From Rufibacter immobilis (GTDB lineage Bacteria; Bacteroidota; Bacteroidia; Cytophagales; Hymenobacteraceae), in assembly GCF_003721565.1 (NCBI RefSeq), contig NZ_RJJE01000001.1, positions 1-64,000 of the forward strand: 64,000 nucleotides of DNA. Reading direction: 5' to 3'. Of this stretch, positions 17,299 to 26,541 are shown in pieces. The translations under genes were made by a program, and so were the position numbers. Under the pieces are notes generated by a model, which worked only from the letters and a program-made list of their open reading frames with translations, had not been told where the DNA came from and ran no database searches. Positions within the stretch are counted from its first letter, which is position 1. Every line of letters starts with the position of its first letter.

Positions 17299-17364
17299 AG
17301 AGTGCCCGTTTCCGTTTAGGGGCTGCTTTTTCAAAAACAGCCCCTAAACGGAAACGGGCACTCT
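17299..17364. repeat. Dispersed palindrome, copy 8 (longest perfect arms)
   Basis: The core CGTTTAGGGGCTG...CAGCCCCTAAACG is extended by outer arms AGAGTGCCCGTTTC and GAAACGGGCACTCT, giving almost 30 paired bases per side. It is located 19 bases past the nupC stop, between convergent genes. Confidence 0.95.
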
Positions 17365-17415
17365 ATTTATTTCTAAGTTAGTTGTCTAAGGCATCGTTCA
17401 TTTCTCTTTGATGCA

Positions 17416-17461
17416 AGTGCGTTTAGCGGCTCTTTTTCCAGAAACAGGCGCTAAACGCACT
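17416..17461. repeat. Dispersed palindrome, copy 9
   Basis: AGTGCGTTTAGCGGC faces CAGGCGCTAAACGCACT. It is the second copy between convergent nupC and the peptide transporter gene. Confidence 0.88.
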
Positions 17462-17487
17462 CTACAGCAAGAAGAAACTATTGGCCG

Positions 17488-19134
17488 CTAGACAACCGGT
17501 TTCTCCATGATTCGGCGGAGCCACTTGAGCATGAGCACCAGCACCAGAGCCGCCGAAACCGTCACCGCGAAGTTAACCCAGAAGAAGAACTGCTTGTCAT
17601 CATAGGTATCCCAGAGGCTGGCCAGAATCCCGGACAGTTTGTTCCCGATGGAAGTGGCGATAAACCAGCCGCCCATGAGCAAAGCCGTTAACCGCGGCGG
17701 ACTCACCTTAGACACCAGGGAAAGTCCCATAGGGCTGAGGCACAGCTCGCCAATGGTCACCACAAAGTAAGTACCCACTAGCCACAGGCTGGAAACTTTA
17801 TCCTGACCGTTATCGCCGGCCCACACGGCACCTACCATCACCAACGTGGACAAACCCGTGATGAACAGCCCCCAGGCCATCTTAGCCGGCGTGCTGGGCT
17901 CCTTGCCCTTGCGCCGCAACAGGCTAAAGGCACCCACCACCAGCGGGGTAAGGATAATCACGAAGAATGGGTTAATAGACTGGAAGAGCTCCGTGGAGAT
18001 AAGAGACAGTGAATTGCCTTCCTGCGGCCATTCTTCCTGCGGCAGGTTGTTGAAGTAAGGGTCAACGCCTTCTTTGGTCACCACTTTCCCCTCGGCGTCG
18101 GTGCGGGTACGGAAGGCGGCGTCAAAATCGGCTACGGTTTTAGGCGTGGTGTCTATGCTCTGCACCATTCCCAAAGAGGCAGCGGGTTTCTCCAGAGATT
18201 CGGGCAGGCCGCGGTCTGTATAATACTCGGCCCAGGTGGTGAGGGCAGTACCGTTCTGCTTGAACACGCCCCAGAATACAATTACTACCGCAAAAATGGA
18301 CAGCAGGGCGGCAATGGGTTTTTTATCTTCCGTAGAGGCTTTGGCCCAAAGGCTCACGTAGAACAGAATGATGGGAATGGAGCCGAAGATGAACGCGTCT
18401 GTAGAGTCTGACCCGAACACATCGCCGGGGATAAGCACCCAGCTCAGGATACCTACCAGAACGGCCGGTACAATCACCAACCCGAAAACTTTCCAGAGAG
18501 GCATGTCGTGCGGCTGCGCGGGCTTCCGGATGTCATAGTCGCGGTGGGTTTTGTTGCCGGCCCAGAAAATGATTAGGCCAATGAACATCCCAATGCCCGC
18601 GGCCAGAAACGCGAAGCCCCAGCCGTAGGTATTGCGCAGGTACGCCGCCACAAAGTTGCAGATGAACGCCCCCACGTTAATGCCCATGTAGAAGATGTTG
18701 TAGCCCGCGTCTTTCTGGGGCAGGTATTGCGGCTCTGAGTACAGGTTGCCCAGCAGCGTAGAGATATTGGCTTTGAAGAAACCGTTCCCAATGATGATGA
18801 GCGCCAGTGAAATGAAGAAGAAAGTATTGCCGGGCAGCGCCAAGCCACAGTACCCCAGCCCCATGAGCAATCCGCCAATGGTGATGGACAGCCGGTAACC
18901 CAATAATCTATCGGCCAAAAGGCCGCCAATGAAAGGCGTTAAAAACACCAGCGCGATGAAGGTGCCATAAATATCAGAGCCTTGGTCTTTGGGCAAGCCC
19001 ATGCCGCCGCTCTGGGTATCTGTCATGTACAGGAAGAAAATCCCGATCATGAGGTAATAGCCGAAACGCTCCCACATTTCTGCCAGAAAAAGGAAATACA
19101 AGCCCTTAGGGTGCTTGGAAGTTGATGTAGACAT
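17488..19134 (-). CDS. POT/PTR2-family proton-coupled peptide transporter
   Basis: Inner-membrane importer of di- and tripeptides driven by protons. The proton-coupling ExxER motif EMWERFGYY lies at residues 15-23. The PTR2 signature NIFYMGINVGAFICNFVAAY (about 145-165) and a typical C-terminal half with SPMGLSLVSKVSPPRL are present. At 548 residues it has extra sequence in the periplasmic loop between helices (about 290-370, Asp/Glu/Thr-rich), common in Bacteroidota members. The dipeptide epimerase at 37.4 kb could act on imported peptides; this is inference only. Confidence 0.95.
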   Translation of the reverse strand: MSTSTSKHPKGLYFLFLAEMWERFGYYLMIGIFFLYMTDTQSGGMGLPKDQGSDIYGTFIALVFLTPFIGGLLADRLLGYRLSITIGGLLMGLGYCGLALPGNTFFFISLALIIIGNGFFKANISTLLGNLYSEPQYLPQKDAGYNIFYMGINVGAFICNFVAAYLRNTYGWGFAFLAAGIGMFIGLIIFWAGNKTHRDYDIRKPAQPHDMPLWKVFGLVIVPAVLVGILSWVLIPGDVFGSDSTDAFIFGSIPIILFYVSLWAKASTEDKKPIAALLSIFAVVIVFWGVFKQNGTALTTWAEYYTDRGLPESLEKPAASLGMVQSIDTTPKTVADFDAAFRTRTDAEGKVVTKEGVDPYFNNLPQEEWPQEGNSLSLISTELFQSINPFFVIILTPLVVGAFSLLRRKGKEPSTPAKMAWGLFITGLSTLVMVGAVWAGDNGQDKVSSLWLVGTYFVVTIGELCLSPMGLSLVSKVSPPRLTALLMGGWFIATSIGNKLSGILASLWDTYDDKQFFFWVNFAVTVSAALVLVLMLKWLRRIMEKPVV

Positions 19135-19255
19135 TCAGGTATTCTTGTTTAGTCAGCTTTGAAAGTAGCAAAAAATATTGGAACTGCTATATCTGAACTG
19201 CCCTGACTCTGCCTCTCCCGAATGGATTTCCCACCTCCATCCATGCCGTAGGGGC

Positions 19256-19295
19256 ATAAAAAAAGGCTTCGGCGCAAAGCCAAAGCCTTTTTTTA
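19256..19295. terminator. Terminator after the NifU-domain gene
   Basis: ATAAAAAAAGGCTT pairs with AAGCCTTTTTTTAT around a GC-rich loop, with T-runs on both strands. On the minus strand it follows the stop of the NifU-domain gene by about 18 bases. Confidence 0.8.
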
Positions 19296-19312
19296 TCTAG
19301 ATATGGGATCAA

Positions 19313-19930
19313 TTACAGAGTCACGCCTTCAGCAACGACTTCCTGTACTTCCGGTACCATGCGCTTGAGCAGGTTCTCAATACCGGCTTTGAGGGTAACG
19401 GTGGCAGAGGGGCAACCGCTGCAGGAACCTTGCAGGTTCACAGTCACAATGCCTTCTTTATAAGATTTAAAGGTAATGTTACCGCCGTCCTGCTCCACCG
19501 CCGGGCGCACGTAGTTCTCCAGCAGGTCAATTACTTTCTGGGAGATCTCAGTGTCTTCGGCCGAAAGGTCTGCGGGCACTTCGGCGGCCGCCGATGCTGC
19601 CGTTGACGTGGTAGGGGTTCCCAGGAAAATAGGACCGCCTGCCTCAATATAGGATTTGATGAACGTTCTGAGTTCTGGGATGAGCTGCGCCCACTGTACC
19701 GGGCTGTTTTTGGTCACGGTCACAAAGTTGCTCGCGATGAACACTCTGGACACATAGTCAAAATTAAACAACTCCTGCGCAAACGGAGACTCCACCGCGC
19801 TCTCCAGAGTTGGGTAGTCCACGCTGCCGCCTTCGCCCAACAAGGTGGTGTTGAGCACGAATTTCATAGATTCCGGATTGGGGTTCGCCTCTGCGTACAC
19901 CGACACGGCTTTAGTTGTATTTTCAGTCAT
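19313..19930 (-). CDS. NifU-domain Fe-S carrier protein (Nfu type)
   Basis: Cytosolic scaffold or carrier delivering iron-sulfur clusters to target enzymes. An N-terminal Nfu_N-like domain (about residues 8-95, with NPNPESMKFVLN) is joined by an Ala/Thr-rich linker to a C-terminal NifU domain (about 120-200). The cluster-binding CSGCPSATVTLK with its CxxC pair is in the latter. The length of 205 residues is usual for Nfu proteins of this domain order. It is transcribed alone, from a TAnnTTTG -7 box at 19980-19987 to the hairpin after its stop. Confidence 0.95.
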   Translation of the reverse strand: MTENTTKAVSVYAEANPNPESMKFVLNTTLLGEGGSVDYPTLESAVESPFAQELFNFDYVSRVFIASNFVTVTKNSPVQWAQLIPELRTFIKSYIEAGGPIFLGTPTTSTAASAAAEVPADLSAEDTEISQKVIDLLENYVRPAVEQDGGNITFKSYKEGIVTVNLQGSCSGCPSATVTLKAGIENLLKRMVPEVQEVVAEGVTL

Positions 19931-19979
19931 GGCTATTCTTGATTTATAGTAAAAACCTACTGCCTAGGGTTTAAGTTTC

Positions 19980-19987
19980 CAAAATTA
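19980..19987 (-). promoter_or_regulatory. Putative -7 element of the NifU-domain gene
   Basis: The minus strand reads TAATTTTG about 50 bases before the start codon. No well-spaced -33 box is seen. Confidence 0.5.
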
Positions 19988-20037
19988 GGTAAAAATCCAA
20001 TACGTTCTAGTTCCCTTGGGGGAACCGTTGCGCCTCT

Positions 20038-20079
20038 TGCGTTTAGCGGCCGTTTTTCTGAAACCGGGGCCAAAACGCC
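20038..20079. repeat. Dispersed palindrome, copy 10 (imperfect)
   Basis: TGCGTTTAGCGGCCGTTTTT faces AAACCGGGGCCAAAACGCC, with mismatched stem. It lies between divergent genes. Confidence 0.75.
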
Positions 20080-20140
20080 CGTGCTTTAAAACAGAAAACG
20101 TAACTTTACCCTGCTTGATTTTTTCACCAACCATGCCTCT

Positions 20141-21517
20141 ATGCTACAAGCCACTGTCTTATTAGCCTCTACGCCCCATAGCGTACCGGGCTATTTGATT
20201 GCCCCTTTCGCGTTGCTGATTGGCCTTATTGCCACCGGCCCCATCTTTTTCCCCCACTTCTGGCACAAATACTTCAAGACCATTTCGGTGGGGTTGGGCC
20301 TGCTGGTGCTGGCTTATTACCTGTTTGTCTTGCAGGACACCCACCTGCCCGCCGAGACCCTGGCCGAGTACGCCTCTTTCGCCATTTTGCTCAGTTCGCT
20401 CTACATCGCCGCGGGCGGCATCTATATTAACGCCAACGCCAATGCCACCCCGCTCATCAACGTGGGAATTCTGATCTTCGGGGCTATTATTGCCAACGTG
20501 ATTGGTACCACCGGGGCTTCGCTCCTGCTCATCAGGCCGTTCATTAGGCTCAACAACCACCGCATTAAGCCTTACCAGATCGTGTTCTTCATCTTCATTG
20601 TGAGCAACGCGGGCGGCATGCTGACTCCCTTGGGCGATCCTCCGCTGTTCATCGGCTTCCTGAAGGGCGTGCCGTTCTTCTGGACCCTCCAGCACCTGTT
20701 CACGCCCTGGGCAATTGCCGTGGGAACACTCTGCCTTATCTTCTTTGTGCTGGACAGCCGCAACAAGGAAGGATTTACGCCTAAAGCCGAAGTGAAGGCC
20801 AAAATTGAGGCTAAGACGGAGTTCTTCTTTACCGGAAAACGCAACCTGCTGTGGCTGTCTGTGATCATTGGGGCCACGTTCCTGAACCCTGCTTCTTTTG
20901 ACTGGCTGCCGTACATTCCCCTGGAAGGTGGCATCAAGGTATCATTTGTGCGCGAGTTAGTGCAGCTGACGGCCGCGCTGCTGTGCTTCAAATTTGCCAG
21001 CCGCACCGCCCTCAACGGTAATCACTTCTCGTTTGACCCTATCATGGAGGTGGTGTTCCTGTTCTTCGGGATTTTCTTCACCATGATGCCCGCCCTGCAA
21101 CTTTCAGCGGAGCTGGCTTCCTCGCCGGAATTTGCGGCCAAACTCACGCCCACCGTATTTTACTGGGTAACTGGTTCGCTCTCCGGAGTGCTGGACAACG
21201 CGCCCACTTACGCCAACTTCCTGTCTTTGGGCATGGCTAAATACCACCTCAACTACGCAGACACCGCCCAGGTGCACGATTTCGCCTATGGATTGGCTCA
21301 ATCTCCCGAAACGCTGTTGGTGCTGGAAGCCATCTCGGTGGGAGCTGTTCTGTTTGGCGCCATGACCTACATTGGCAACGGCCCTAACTTCATGGTGAAA
21401 GCCATTGCCGAGCAAGCGGGCGTTAAAATGCCGCCGTTCTTCCAGTACATGTTCAAATACTCTGTGGTGTACCTGCTCCCGGTACTTGCCTTGATTTGGC
21501 TGATCGTGATCCGGTAG
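20141..21517 (+). CDS. Sodium:proton antiporter, NhaD/ArsB-like ion-transporter superfamily
   Basis: Inner-membrane transporter with about 11-12 membrane segments over 458 residues. The NhaD-type motif region is IFIVSNAGGMLTPLGDPPLFIGFLKG (about residues 152-177). A pseudo-symmetric C-terminal counterpart is VTGSLSGVLDNAPTYANFLSLGMAK (about 347-371). Both half-motifs with Asn/Asp pairs are typical of NhaD and related ion transporters. The Na+/H+ assignment follows family naming; citrate or arsenite transport relatives share this fold. It has its own transcript, with palindrome copy 11 right after the stop. Confidence 0.88.
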   Translation: MLQATVLLASTPHSVPGYLIAPFALLIGLIATGPIFFPHFWHKYFKTISVGLGLLVLAYYLFVLQDTHLPAETLAEYASFAILLSSLYIAAGGIYINANANATPLINVGILIFGAIIANVIGTTGASLLLIRPFIRLNNHRIKPYQIVFFIFIVSNAGGMLTPLGDPPLFIGFLKGVPFFWTLQHLFTPWAIAVGTLCLIFFVLDSRNKEGFTPKAEVKAKIEAKTEFFFTGKRNLLWLSVIIGATFLNPASFDWLPYIPLEGGIKVSFVRELVQLTAALLCFKFASRTALNGNHFSFDPIMEVVFLFFGIFFTMMPALQLSAELASSPEFAAKLTPTVFYWVTGSLSGVLDNAPTYANFLSLGMAKYHLNYADTAQVHDFAYGLAQSPETLLVLEAISVGAVLFGAMTYIGNGPNFMVKAIAEQAGVKMPPFFQYMFKYSVVYLLPVLALIWLIVIR

Positions 21518-21537
21518 CTTCCCCACTTTGTCCCAAC

Positions 21538-21589
21538 GAAAAGCCGTTTAGGGGCTCTTTTTTCAAAAAGAGCCCCTAAACGGCTTTTC
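21538..21589. repeat. Dispersed palindrome, copy 11 (perfect, extended)
   Basis: Arms of about 25 bases are perfectly paired, including outer arms GAAAAGC and GCTTTTC. It sits 20 bases after the antiporter stop, between convergent genes. Confidence 0.95.
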
Positions 21590-21949
21590 TATTTCTGATA
21601 GTAACGCATTGCTCCTAGATTCTCCACAGGTGCTCATCCCCCTACCCCCTTCAAAGGGGGACGAAATGCGTGCTAGATACCGTTGATTCTCATCGGCCTT
21701 GATTTACTAAGTTCACTGAGACACGACAACGGCCTTACTACCCGCACCTATTCCAGTCTTTCGTTCGAGCGCCTCGCTTGTGGCCAAGCAAGCAAGAAAC
21801 TAAGAGAGAATTACACTGGCTTGGCCGCAAGGGCAGTGCGAGAGGGGAAGACGGGGCCTCGCGGCCGTGAGCGCTTACCGGATAAGATGGAACAAAGAGG
21901 CTCATGAAGTCATAGACAACCGCAAAGCCCAGGCAACAGCCAATTAAAA

Positions 21950-21990
21950 AACGTTTAGGGCCTGTTTTTGGAAAAACAGGCCCTAAACGC
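21950..21990. repeat. Dispersed palindrome, copy 12
   Basis: ACGTTTAGGGCCTGTTTTT faces AAAAACAGGCCCTAAACGC with perfect core pairing, including a compensated GCC/GGC variant. It ends 7 bases from the aroC stop. Confidence 0.92.
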
Positions 21991-21997
21991 AAAAGCA

Positions 21998-23080
21998 CTA
22001 GTCAATTCTATTAGCCCGTTGCCGAAGCACAAAATCAGCGAGTACCAGTGCCGCCATGGCATCTACAATAGGCACAGCGCGCGGCAACACGCAGGGGTCA
22101 TGCCGTCCTTTGCCTTGCAAGGTAACCTCCTCGCCGGTCTGGTCAATGGTGGTCTGGGGCTGCAAAATGGTAGCCACGGGCTTGAAGGCAACCTTAAAAT
22201 AAATGTCCTGCCCGTTGGAAATGCCGCCCTGGATGCCGCCCGAGTGATTGGTGCGGGTTCTCACGTGGCCGTCTTCATCGGTGTAGAAGACATCATTGTG
22301 CTGGGAGCCGTACATGCTCACGCCGGTAAAGCCGCTGCCGTACTCAAAGCCTTTCACGGCGTTGATGCTGAGCATGGCTTTGCCCAGCTCGGCGTGGAGT
22401 TTGTCAAAAACCGGCTCGCCCAAGCCCGCCGGCACGCCTTTCACCACGCAGGAAACCACCCCGCCAATGGTATCCAGTCGGTCGCGGGTTTCCTCAATGA
22501 GCTTGATCATGGCCTCGGCAGTTTCTGGGTGCGGACACCGCACAATGGTGCTGTCTACCTGGCTCAGATCTAATTGACTATAATCTGCCGGGGCATAGAT
22601 GTTACCCACCTGCGACACATAGGACGTGATCTGAACACCCTGCAAGGCCAGAAATTTCTGGGCCAAAACGCCGGCCGCTACCCGGGCAAGCGTCTCGCGG
22701 GCCGAGCTTCTTCCGCCGCCGCGGTGGTCGCGGGAGCCGTACTTGGCGGTATAGGTATAATCTGCGTGCGAGGGCCGATACGCCTTTTCTATGTGTGAAT
22801 AGTCATGGCTTGCCTGGTCTTTGTTGAACACCGAGAGCGCAATGGGCGTGCCCTGCGTGTGGCCGTTGAAGATACCCGAAAGAATCTGCACCTGGTCTTT
22901 TTCATCACGGGGCGTGGTGATCTTTGATTGCCCGGGGCGGCGTCGGTCTAGCGCGGCCTGAATTTCCTCAACGGTGATAGGGAGTCCGGCGGGGCAGCCA
23001 TCTATAATAACGCCTACGGCCGTACCGTGCGATTCCCCAAAGGTGGTGATCCGGAAGATGGACCCGTACGAATTGCTCAT
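21998..23080 (-). CDS. aroC: Chorismate synthase
   Basis: Last step of the shikimate pathway: converts 5-enolpyruvylshikimate-3-phosphate to chorismate using reduced FMN. Family signatures are present in order: [19 protein letters not shown] (residues 14-32), [17 protein letters not shown] (about 46-62), and [20 protein letters not shown] (about 118-137). [13 protein letters not shown] is near 283. The 360-residue length is normal. It overlaps the batD stop by four bases (ATGA type), so the two are cotranscribed despite unrelated roles. Confidence 0.98.
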   Translation of the reverse strand: MSNSYGSIFRITTFGESHGTAVGVIIDGCPAGLPITVEEIQAALDRRRPGQSKITTPRDEKDQVQILSGIFNGHTQGTPIALSVFNKDQASHDYSHIEKAYRPSHADYTYTAKYGSRDHRGGGRSSARETLARVAAGVLAQKFLALQGVQITSYVSQVGNIYAPADYSQLDLSQVDSTIVRCPHPETAEAMIKLIEETRDRLDTIGGVVSCVVKGVPAGLGEPVFDKLHAELGKAMLSINAVKGFEYGSGFTGVSMYGSQHNDVFYTDEDGHVRTRTNHSGGIQGGISNGQDIYFKVAFKPVATILQPQTTIDQTGEEVTLQGKGRHDPCVLPRAVPIVDAMAALVLADFVLRQRANRID

Positions 23081-24507
23081 TTCCTGTTTACTATGAAAAT
23101 AACTAAAGCAACCCCCAGCATCACGGCCAGAACCACATTTATGTAGAGGCGCACCTCCTTGAATTGGTCCAAGCCCACTAGCTGGTTGCTTTCTGTGTCG
23201 GCAATATTGTAAAATTCGCCCACATCTTGGGCCCTTATGAAGGTATTTTGATCTTCCTGCCCCCGCACCCGCACCGTAAAGGCAGGCCGAAGGGTGTCAT
23301 AGCGGGCGGTAACGGTATTGAAATATACCCATTGAAACAGCTCGCGCAGCGGATATCCCCCGGCCTGGTGCCCCACCATAAAGTACCGGAAGGTTTTCTG
23401 CCCGGTCATTCTTCCCTGCTGCACCTGCACGTTCTGCCGTATCTCTGGGGTATAGATTTCCAGCTCACTGGAAACCGCAATGTGCTGCGGGGTGGGCAGC
23501 GTCCTGATGTTTCCTTCGCCCACAATCTTGAGCAGATAGACCAGGTTCTGGTTCAGGGAAATGGTGTTGCGTGACACCTGCTCCTCCAGCCGGAATGCGC
23601 CTACCGCCACCTGATCGCGGAGCGGATGCGGGGGCAGCGGCCTCACGGTTACCTCGCTGCCTTTGGCAGTATAAGTTTTGTACTCCGGCAAACGGTTCTG
23701 GGTGAGCAAAGAAGGATTTTTGGCGATCTTGTATTTGATCATCCGGAGGCCAACGGTAGGGAAACGGAGCGGCTGCGGCGTAATTGGGAAAAGAACCGCC
23801 TCGTGTAACTTGTACCGGGTAAAATCTTTGCCGCCAATTTTCAGCTTCTCAGGGGTAATCTCGTCCTGCTGCACCACCTCCTCCAAGGTACTCCGCTGTT
23901 TCAGCTGCCCAATAATGCCGCTGATCTGGGTATTGAACTCATAGAAATCCAGCAAGCCCAAATCAGAGTCTGCCACATAGAACCACAGTGAAACCGGTAC
24001 TGCCTCCCCCACATACACGCGTTGTTTGGGTACGTGCAGCGTTAAGAAGGCATTTTCCTTCACCTCCACAAATTCTGGGGCGCCCGCTCCTCCGGGGACC
24101 ACTGGTAAACTGTCTCCGGGGGTTGCGCCGGCTGGCGGTGTAGCCCCCACGCGTCCTTTTATGCCCGGCGACAGGATGCTTTTCCCGTCAACGGTCAAGG
24201 TGAAGGGCTTCACCGTGAACTCGCCTTCGCGCAGGGGCGCATACTGTTGGGTGAGCGTGTACACCACAGACTTCTTCGTTCCCCGGGTGTAGGTGGTGGT
24301 GAATGATTTCTGGGTGCTTTTCTGCATTCCCTCAATCTCTGGGAAACCTTCCACCTTAGTAGGTTTAGTCCCCCCTGATTTCAGGGAGATGGTGAAGTAT
24401 TGTTCTATGGGAATAGTGGTGGGGCCGTATTCTATGGTGTGCTCCTGCGCGCGTGCACCTACCGCCCAGCACAGAAAGCACAAAAAGAGAACCACCGTGT
24501 TTTTCAT
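23077..24507 (-). CDS. BatD-family envelope protein
   Basis: A BatD-like protein named for the Bacteroides aerotolerance operon. It has an N-terminal signal peptide (residues 1-20, ending ARAQ), then beta-rich Ig-like repeats (about 20-430, for example [15 protein letters not shown]). One C-terminal membrane segment (about 452-473, [17 protein letters not shown]) holds the mostly periplasmic body to the inner membrane. At 476 residues it is shorter than the usual roughly 600-residue BatD proteins. No batA, batB, batC or MoxR-like gene lies beside it, so it is an orphan member. It forms a two-gene transcript with aroC. Confidence 0.85.
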   Translation of the reverse strand: MKNTVVLFLCFLCWAVGARAQEHTIEYGPTTIPIEQYFTISLKSGGTKPTKVEGFPEIEGMQKSTQKSFTTTYTRGTKKSVVYTLTQQYAPLREGEFTVKPFTLTVDGKSILSPGIKGRVGATPPAGATPGDSLPVVPGGAGAPEFVEVKENAFLTLHVPKQRVYVGEAVPVSLWFYVADSDLGLLDFYEFNTQISGIIGQLKQRSTLEEVVQQDEITPEKLKIGGKDFTRYKLHEAVLFPITPQPLRFPTVGLRMIKYKIAKNPSLLTQNRLPEYKTYTAKGSEVTVRPLPPHPLRDQVAVGAFRLEEQVSRNTISLNQNLVYLLKIVGEGNIRTLPTPQHIAVSSELEIYTPEIRQNVQVQQGRMTGQKTFRYFMVGHQAGGYPLRELFQWVYFNTVTARYDTLRPAFTVRVRGQEDQNTFIRAQDVGEFYNIADTESNQLVGLDQFKEVRLYINVVLAVMLGVALVIFIVNRK

Positions 24508-24510
24508 CTG

Positions 24511-24540
24511 ATTTCAGAAAAACGGGCGCTAAACGGCCCG
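24511..24540. repeat. Dispersed palindrome, half copy 13
   Basis: Only the centre and right arm (TTTCAGAAAAACGGGCGCTA and following AACGG) remain, immediately upstream of the batD start in a divergent gap. Confidence 0.6.
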
Positions 24541-24550
24541 CATGATTTTT

Positions 24551-24558
24551 CAAAAGTA
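24551..24558 (-). promoter_or_regulatory. Putative -7 element of batD-aroC
   Basis: The minus strand reads TACTTTTG, matching TAnnTTTG, 43 bases before the batD start. The half palindrome lies between it and the gene. Confidence 0.45.
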
Positions 24559-24764
24559 CAAAGAAGCAGCCAAGCGCCCTCCATCTTCTTTCAAGTAACG
24601 CCCACAGAGCTCCTAACCACAGAATATTTGCACTTTTTTCTCACCGCCAAAATCCGGTTGCCCAGTGCCCGTCGTAGGTCTCGCTGATTGCGCCGCTTTG
24701 GGAGACTTTATCAGGAACTGGTGGCTTACGGCGGCGAAGAATGTTCACCCTCAATTTTAAAACT

Positions 24765-25523
24765 ATGGCAAAAAACTTAAATTCTGATTCTGAGCAGCAG
24801 GTACTGCAAGCTTGGAAGAATCCCCTGAACCGCCGCTCTTTTCTGAGATACACCGGGGCAGGAGTTGCGGCATCAGCTATTCTGCTCACCGGCTGCGATG
24901 ACGACGATGACAGCACCGTGACAGACAACATGCCCGGGGCCGTGAACTTGGGCTCTGGCGATGTAGGCGTACTTAACTATGCGTATGCGCTGGAACAATT
25001 GGAAGCCGCTTTCTACACCGCCGTTGTGGCGCTCCCTAATTTCTCCACGCTTTTCACCAGCGCGACTGAAAGACAAGTACTCACCGACATCCGGAACCAC
25101 GAGATTGCGCACCGTGAGTTCTTCAAGGCCGCCATTACCGGCGCCGCCGCCAGCCAGATTATTCCCAGCCTCACCCCTAACCTGCCAGCCAACGCCCTGT
25201 CCAGCCGTGCCTCTATCCTGAACCTGGCTAAAACATTTGAAGACTTAGGCGTAGCGGCGTACAACGGAGCGGGCAAACTCATCACCAATCCTACTTATCT
25301 GGGCATAGCCGGTAAAATTGTGTCTGTGGAGGCCCGCCATGCGGCCGAGATCAGAGACATGATTGAGAACGGAACCTTCGCCAGCGGGGCCGCCGGCATC
25401 ACGGCTGGTAACATTGTAGACGCCAACGGTTTGGATGTAGCCTTAACGCCAACCCAAGTACTTGCCGCCGCCCAGCCTTTCATCAGGGAAACCATTAACG
25501 GCAACAACTTACCAACTAACTAA
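24765..25523 (+). CDS. Ferritin-like domain Tat lipoprotein
   Basis: An envelope protein with a ferritin-like four-helix domain. I start at the ATG at 24765 (MAKNLNSDSEQQ, 252 residues). A twin-arginine motif NRRSFLRY precedes a hydrophobic stretch ending in the lipobox LLTGC and an Asp run (CDDDDD). This predicts folded export by Tat and lipid anchoring. The ferritin-like core has YALEQLEAAFY (helix 1 Glu), EIAHREFF (ExxH), FEDLGVAAY and SVEARHAAEI (ExxH). These are the expected carboxylate/histidine ligands of a di-metal site. It is followed 13 bases later by a second ferritin-like gene. Its substrate is unknown. Confidence 0.88.
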   Translation: MAKNLNSDSEQQVLQAWKNPLNRRSFLRYTGAGVAASAILLTGCDDDDDSTVTDNMPGAVNLGSGDVGVLNYAYALEQLEAAFYTAVVALPNFSTLFTSATERQVLTDIRNHEIAHREFFKAAITGAAASQIIPSLTPNLPANALSSRASILNLAKTFEDLGVAAYNGAGKLITNPTYLGIAGKIVSVEARHAAEIRDMIENGTFASGAAGITAGNIVDANGLDVALTPTQVLAAAQPFIRETINGNNLPTN

Positions 25524-25536
25524 CCTCCAGAAAGCC

Positions 25537-26385
25537 ATGAATATTTTTCACATACTCAAAGAAATAGAAAAAGTAGATGAAAACGTATTTGACCGTCTAG
25601 ACCCGCGCCGGGCTGTTTTCAAGCATTTTGGGGGCTTCGGCAAAAAGTTGGTAGCAGCAGCGGTTCCGCTGGCGTTTGGCTCCATGCTGAACAAAGCTTA
25701 CGGCCAAAGCGGCACTACCCCTTCGGTGCGCGAGGTGCTGGAATTTGCCCTTAAGCTGGAAAACCTGGAATACTACTTCTATAAACGCGCCGCCGATACC
25801 AATATTTTCCCTACCCCGGCGGGCAAAACTGCTTTTGGGGTCATCAGGGACCATGAGGAAGACCACGTCAACTTCCTGCGTACGGCCATTACCGGTTTGG
25901 GTGGGGCAGCCCCTACTTCATATACAGACGCTAACTTTGACTGGACCGCCGACGGCCTCCTGGGCAACAACACCTTCACTGACTACCCCACCATGCTGGC
26001 CGTGGCCCAGGCTTTTGAAGACACCGGCGTACGCGCGTACAAAGGTGCAGCCCCGGCCCTCATCAGCAACAATGACGTATTGCAGGCAGCTCTGCAGATT
26101 CACTCTGTGGAAGCACGCCACGCCGCCCACCTGCGCCGCATGCGCCGAGACATGCCCAGCGGCGTAGCCAACCTGAAACCGTGGATCACCATGAAAGACC
26201 GGGGCGGCATTCCTCCCGAATTTCAGGGGATCTATGACGGGGAAGAGGCGGTTTCACAGGCGAGCGTCACTATTACGGGTACATTTGGCGGGGTGGCCAT
26301 AGATGCCAATGCCGCTTCTGAGGCCTTTGATGAGCCGCTCACCGTGGCTCAGGTGAACGCCATTGTAGCTCCGTTCCTGGCGTAA
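25537..26385 (+). CDS. Ferritin-like domain envelope protein
   Basis: Second member of the pair, 282 residues from the ATG at 25537. The longer in-frame version would overlap the preceding gene. The N-terminus carries DPRRAVFKHFGG and a hydrophobic segment ending KAYGQ, a weak Tat-like signal without a lipobox cysteine. Ferritin-like helices show EFALKLENLEYYFYKRA, DHEEDHVNFL, AFEDTGVRAY and SVEARHAAHLRRM, again with Glu and ExxH ligands. It ends with a region containing FDEPLTVAQVNAIVAPFL that parallels the end of the first protein, so the two are paralogues. Probably one operon. Confidence 0.88.
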   Translation: MNIFHILKEIEKVDENVFDRLDPRRAVFKHFGGFGKKLVAAAVPLAFGSMLNKAYGQSGTTPSVREVLEFALKLENLEYYFYKRAADTNIFPTPAGKTAFGVIRDHEEDHVNFLRTAITGLGGAAPTSYTDANFDWTADGLLGNNTFTDYPTMLAVAQAFEDTGVRAYKGAAPALISNNDVLQAALQIHSVEARHAAHLRRMRRDMPSGVANLKPWITMKDRGGIPPEFQGIYDGEEAVSQASVTITGTFGGVAIDANAASEAFDEPLTVAQVNAIVAPFLA

Positions 26386-26541
26386 CTCACTCATATAGAA
26401 CAGAAAAGGACAATCTTTAACAGATTGCCTTTTTTCGTGCAATTATTTTATAAAATCAGTATAAAAACAGGCATCAAAAATAGGTCCGTTGCGTATATGT
26501 TAATCCTTACAGAAACACATACACTTATTCCTATTACAACC

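Larger units (their letters stand above)
21518..21997. other. Convergent intergenic region with two palindromes and an unexplained centre
   Basis: This 480-base gap carries palindrome copies 11 and 12 at its ends. The centre (about 21,600-21,950) contains a C-run/G-run hairpin (CCCCCTTCAAAGGGGG), short inverted repeats around 21,773-21,805, and an open frame of 74 codons (21683-21907). That frame is rich in Arg/Gly/Ala and resembles no protein I know. I see no supported gene. Confidence 0.65.

Noticed and set aside
21683-21907. Open frame of 74 codons on the plus strand
   Set aside because: The Arg/Gly-rich composition fits translation of GC-rich non-coding DNA; no ribosome-binding or family features are seen.
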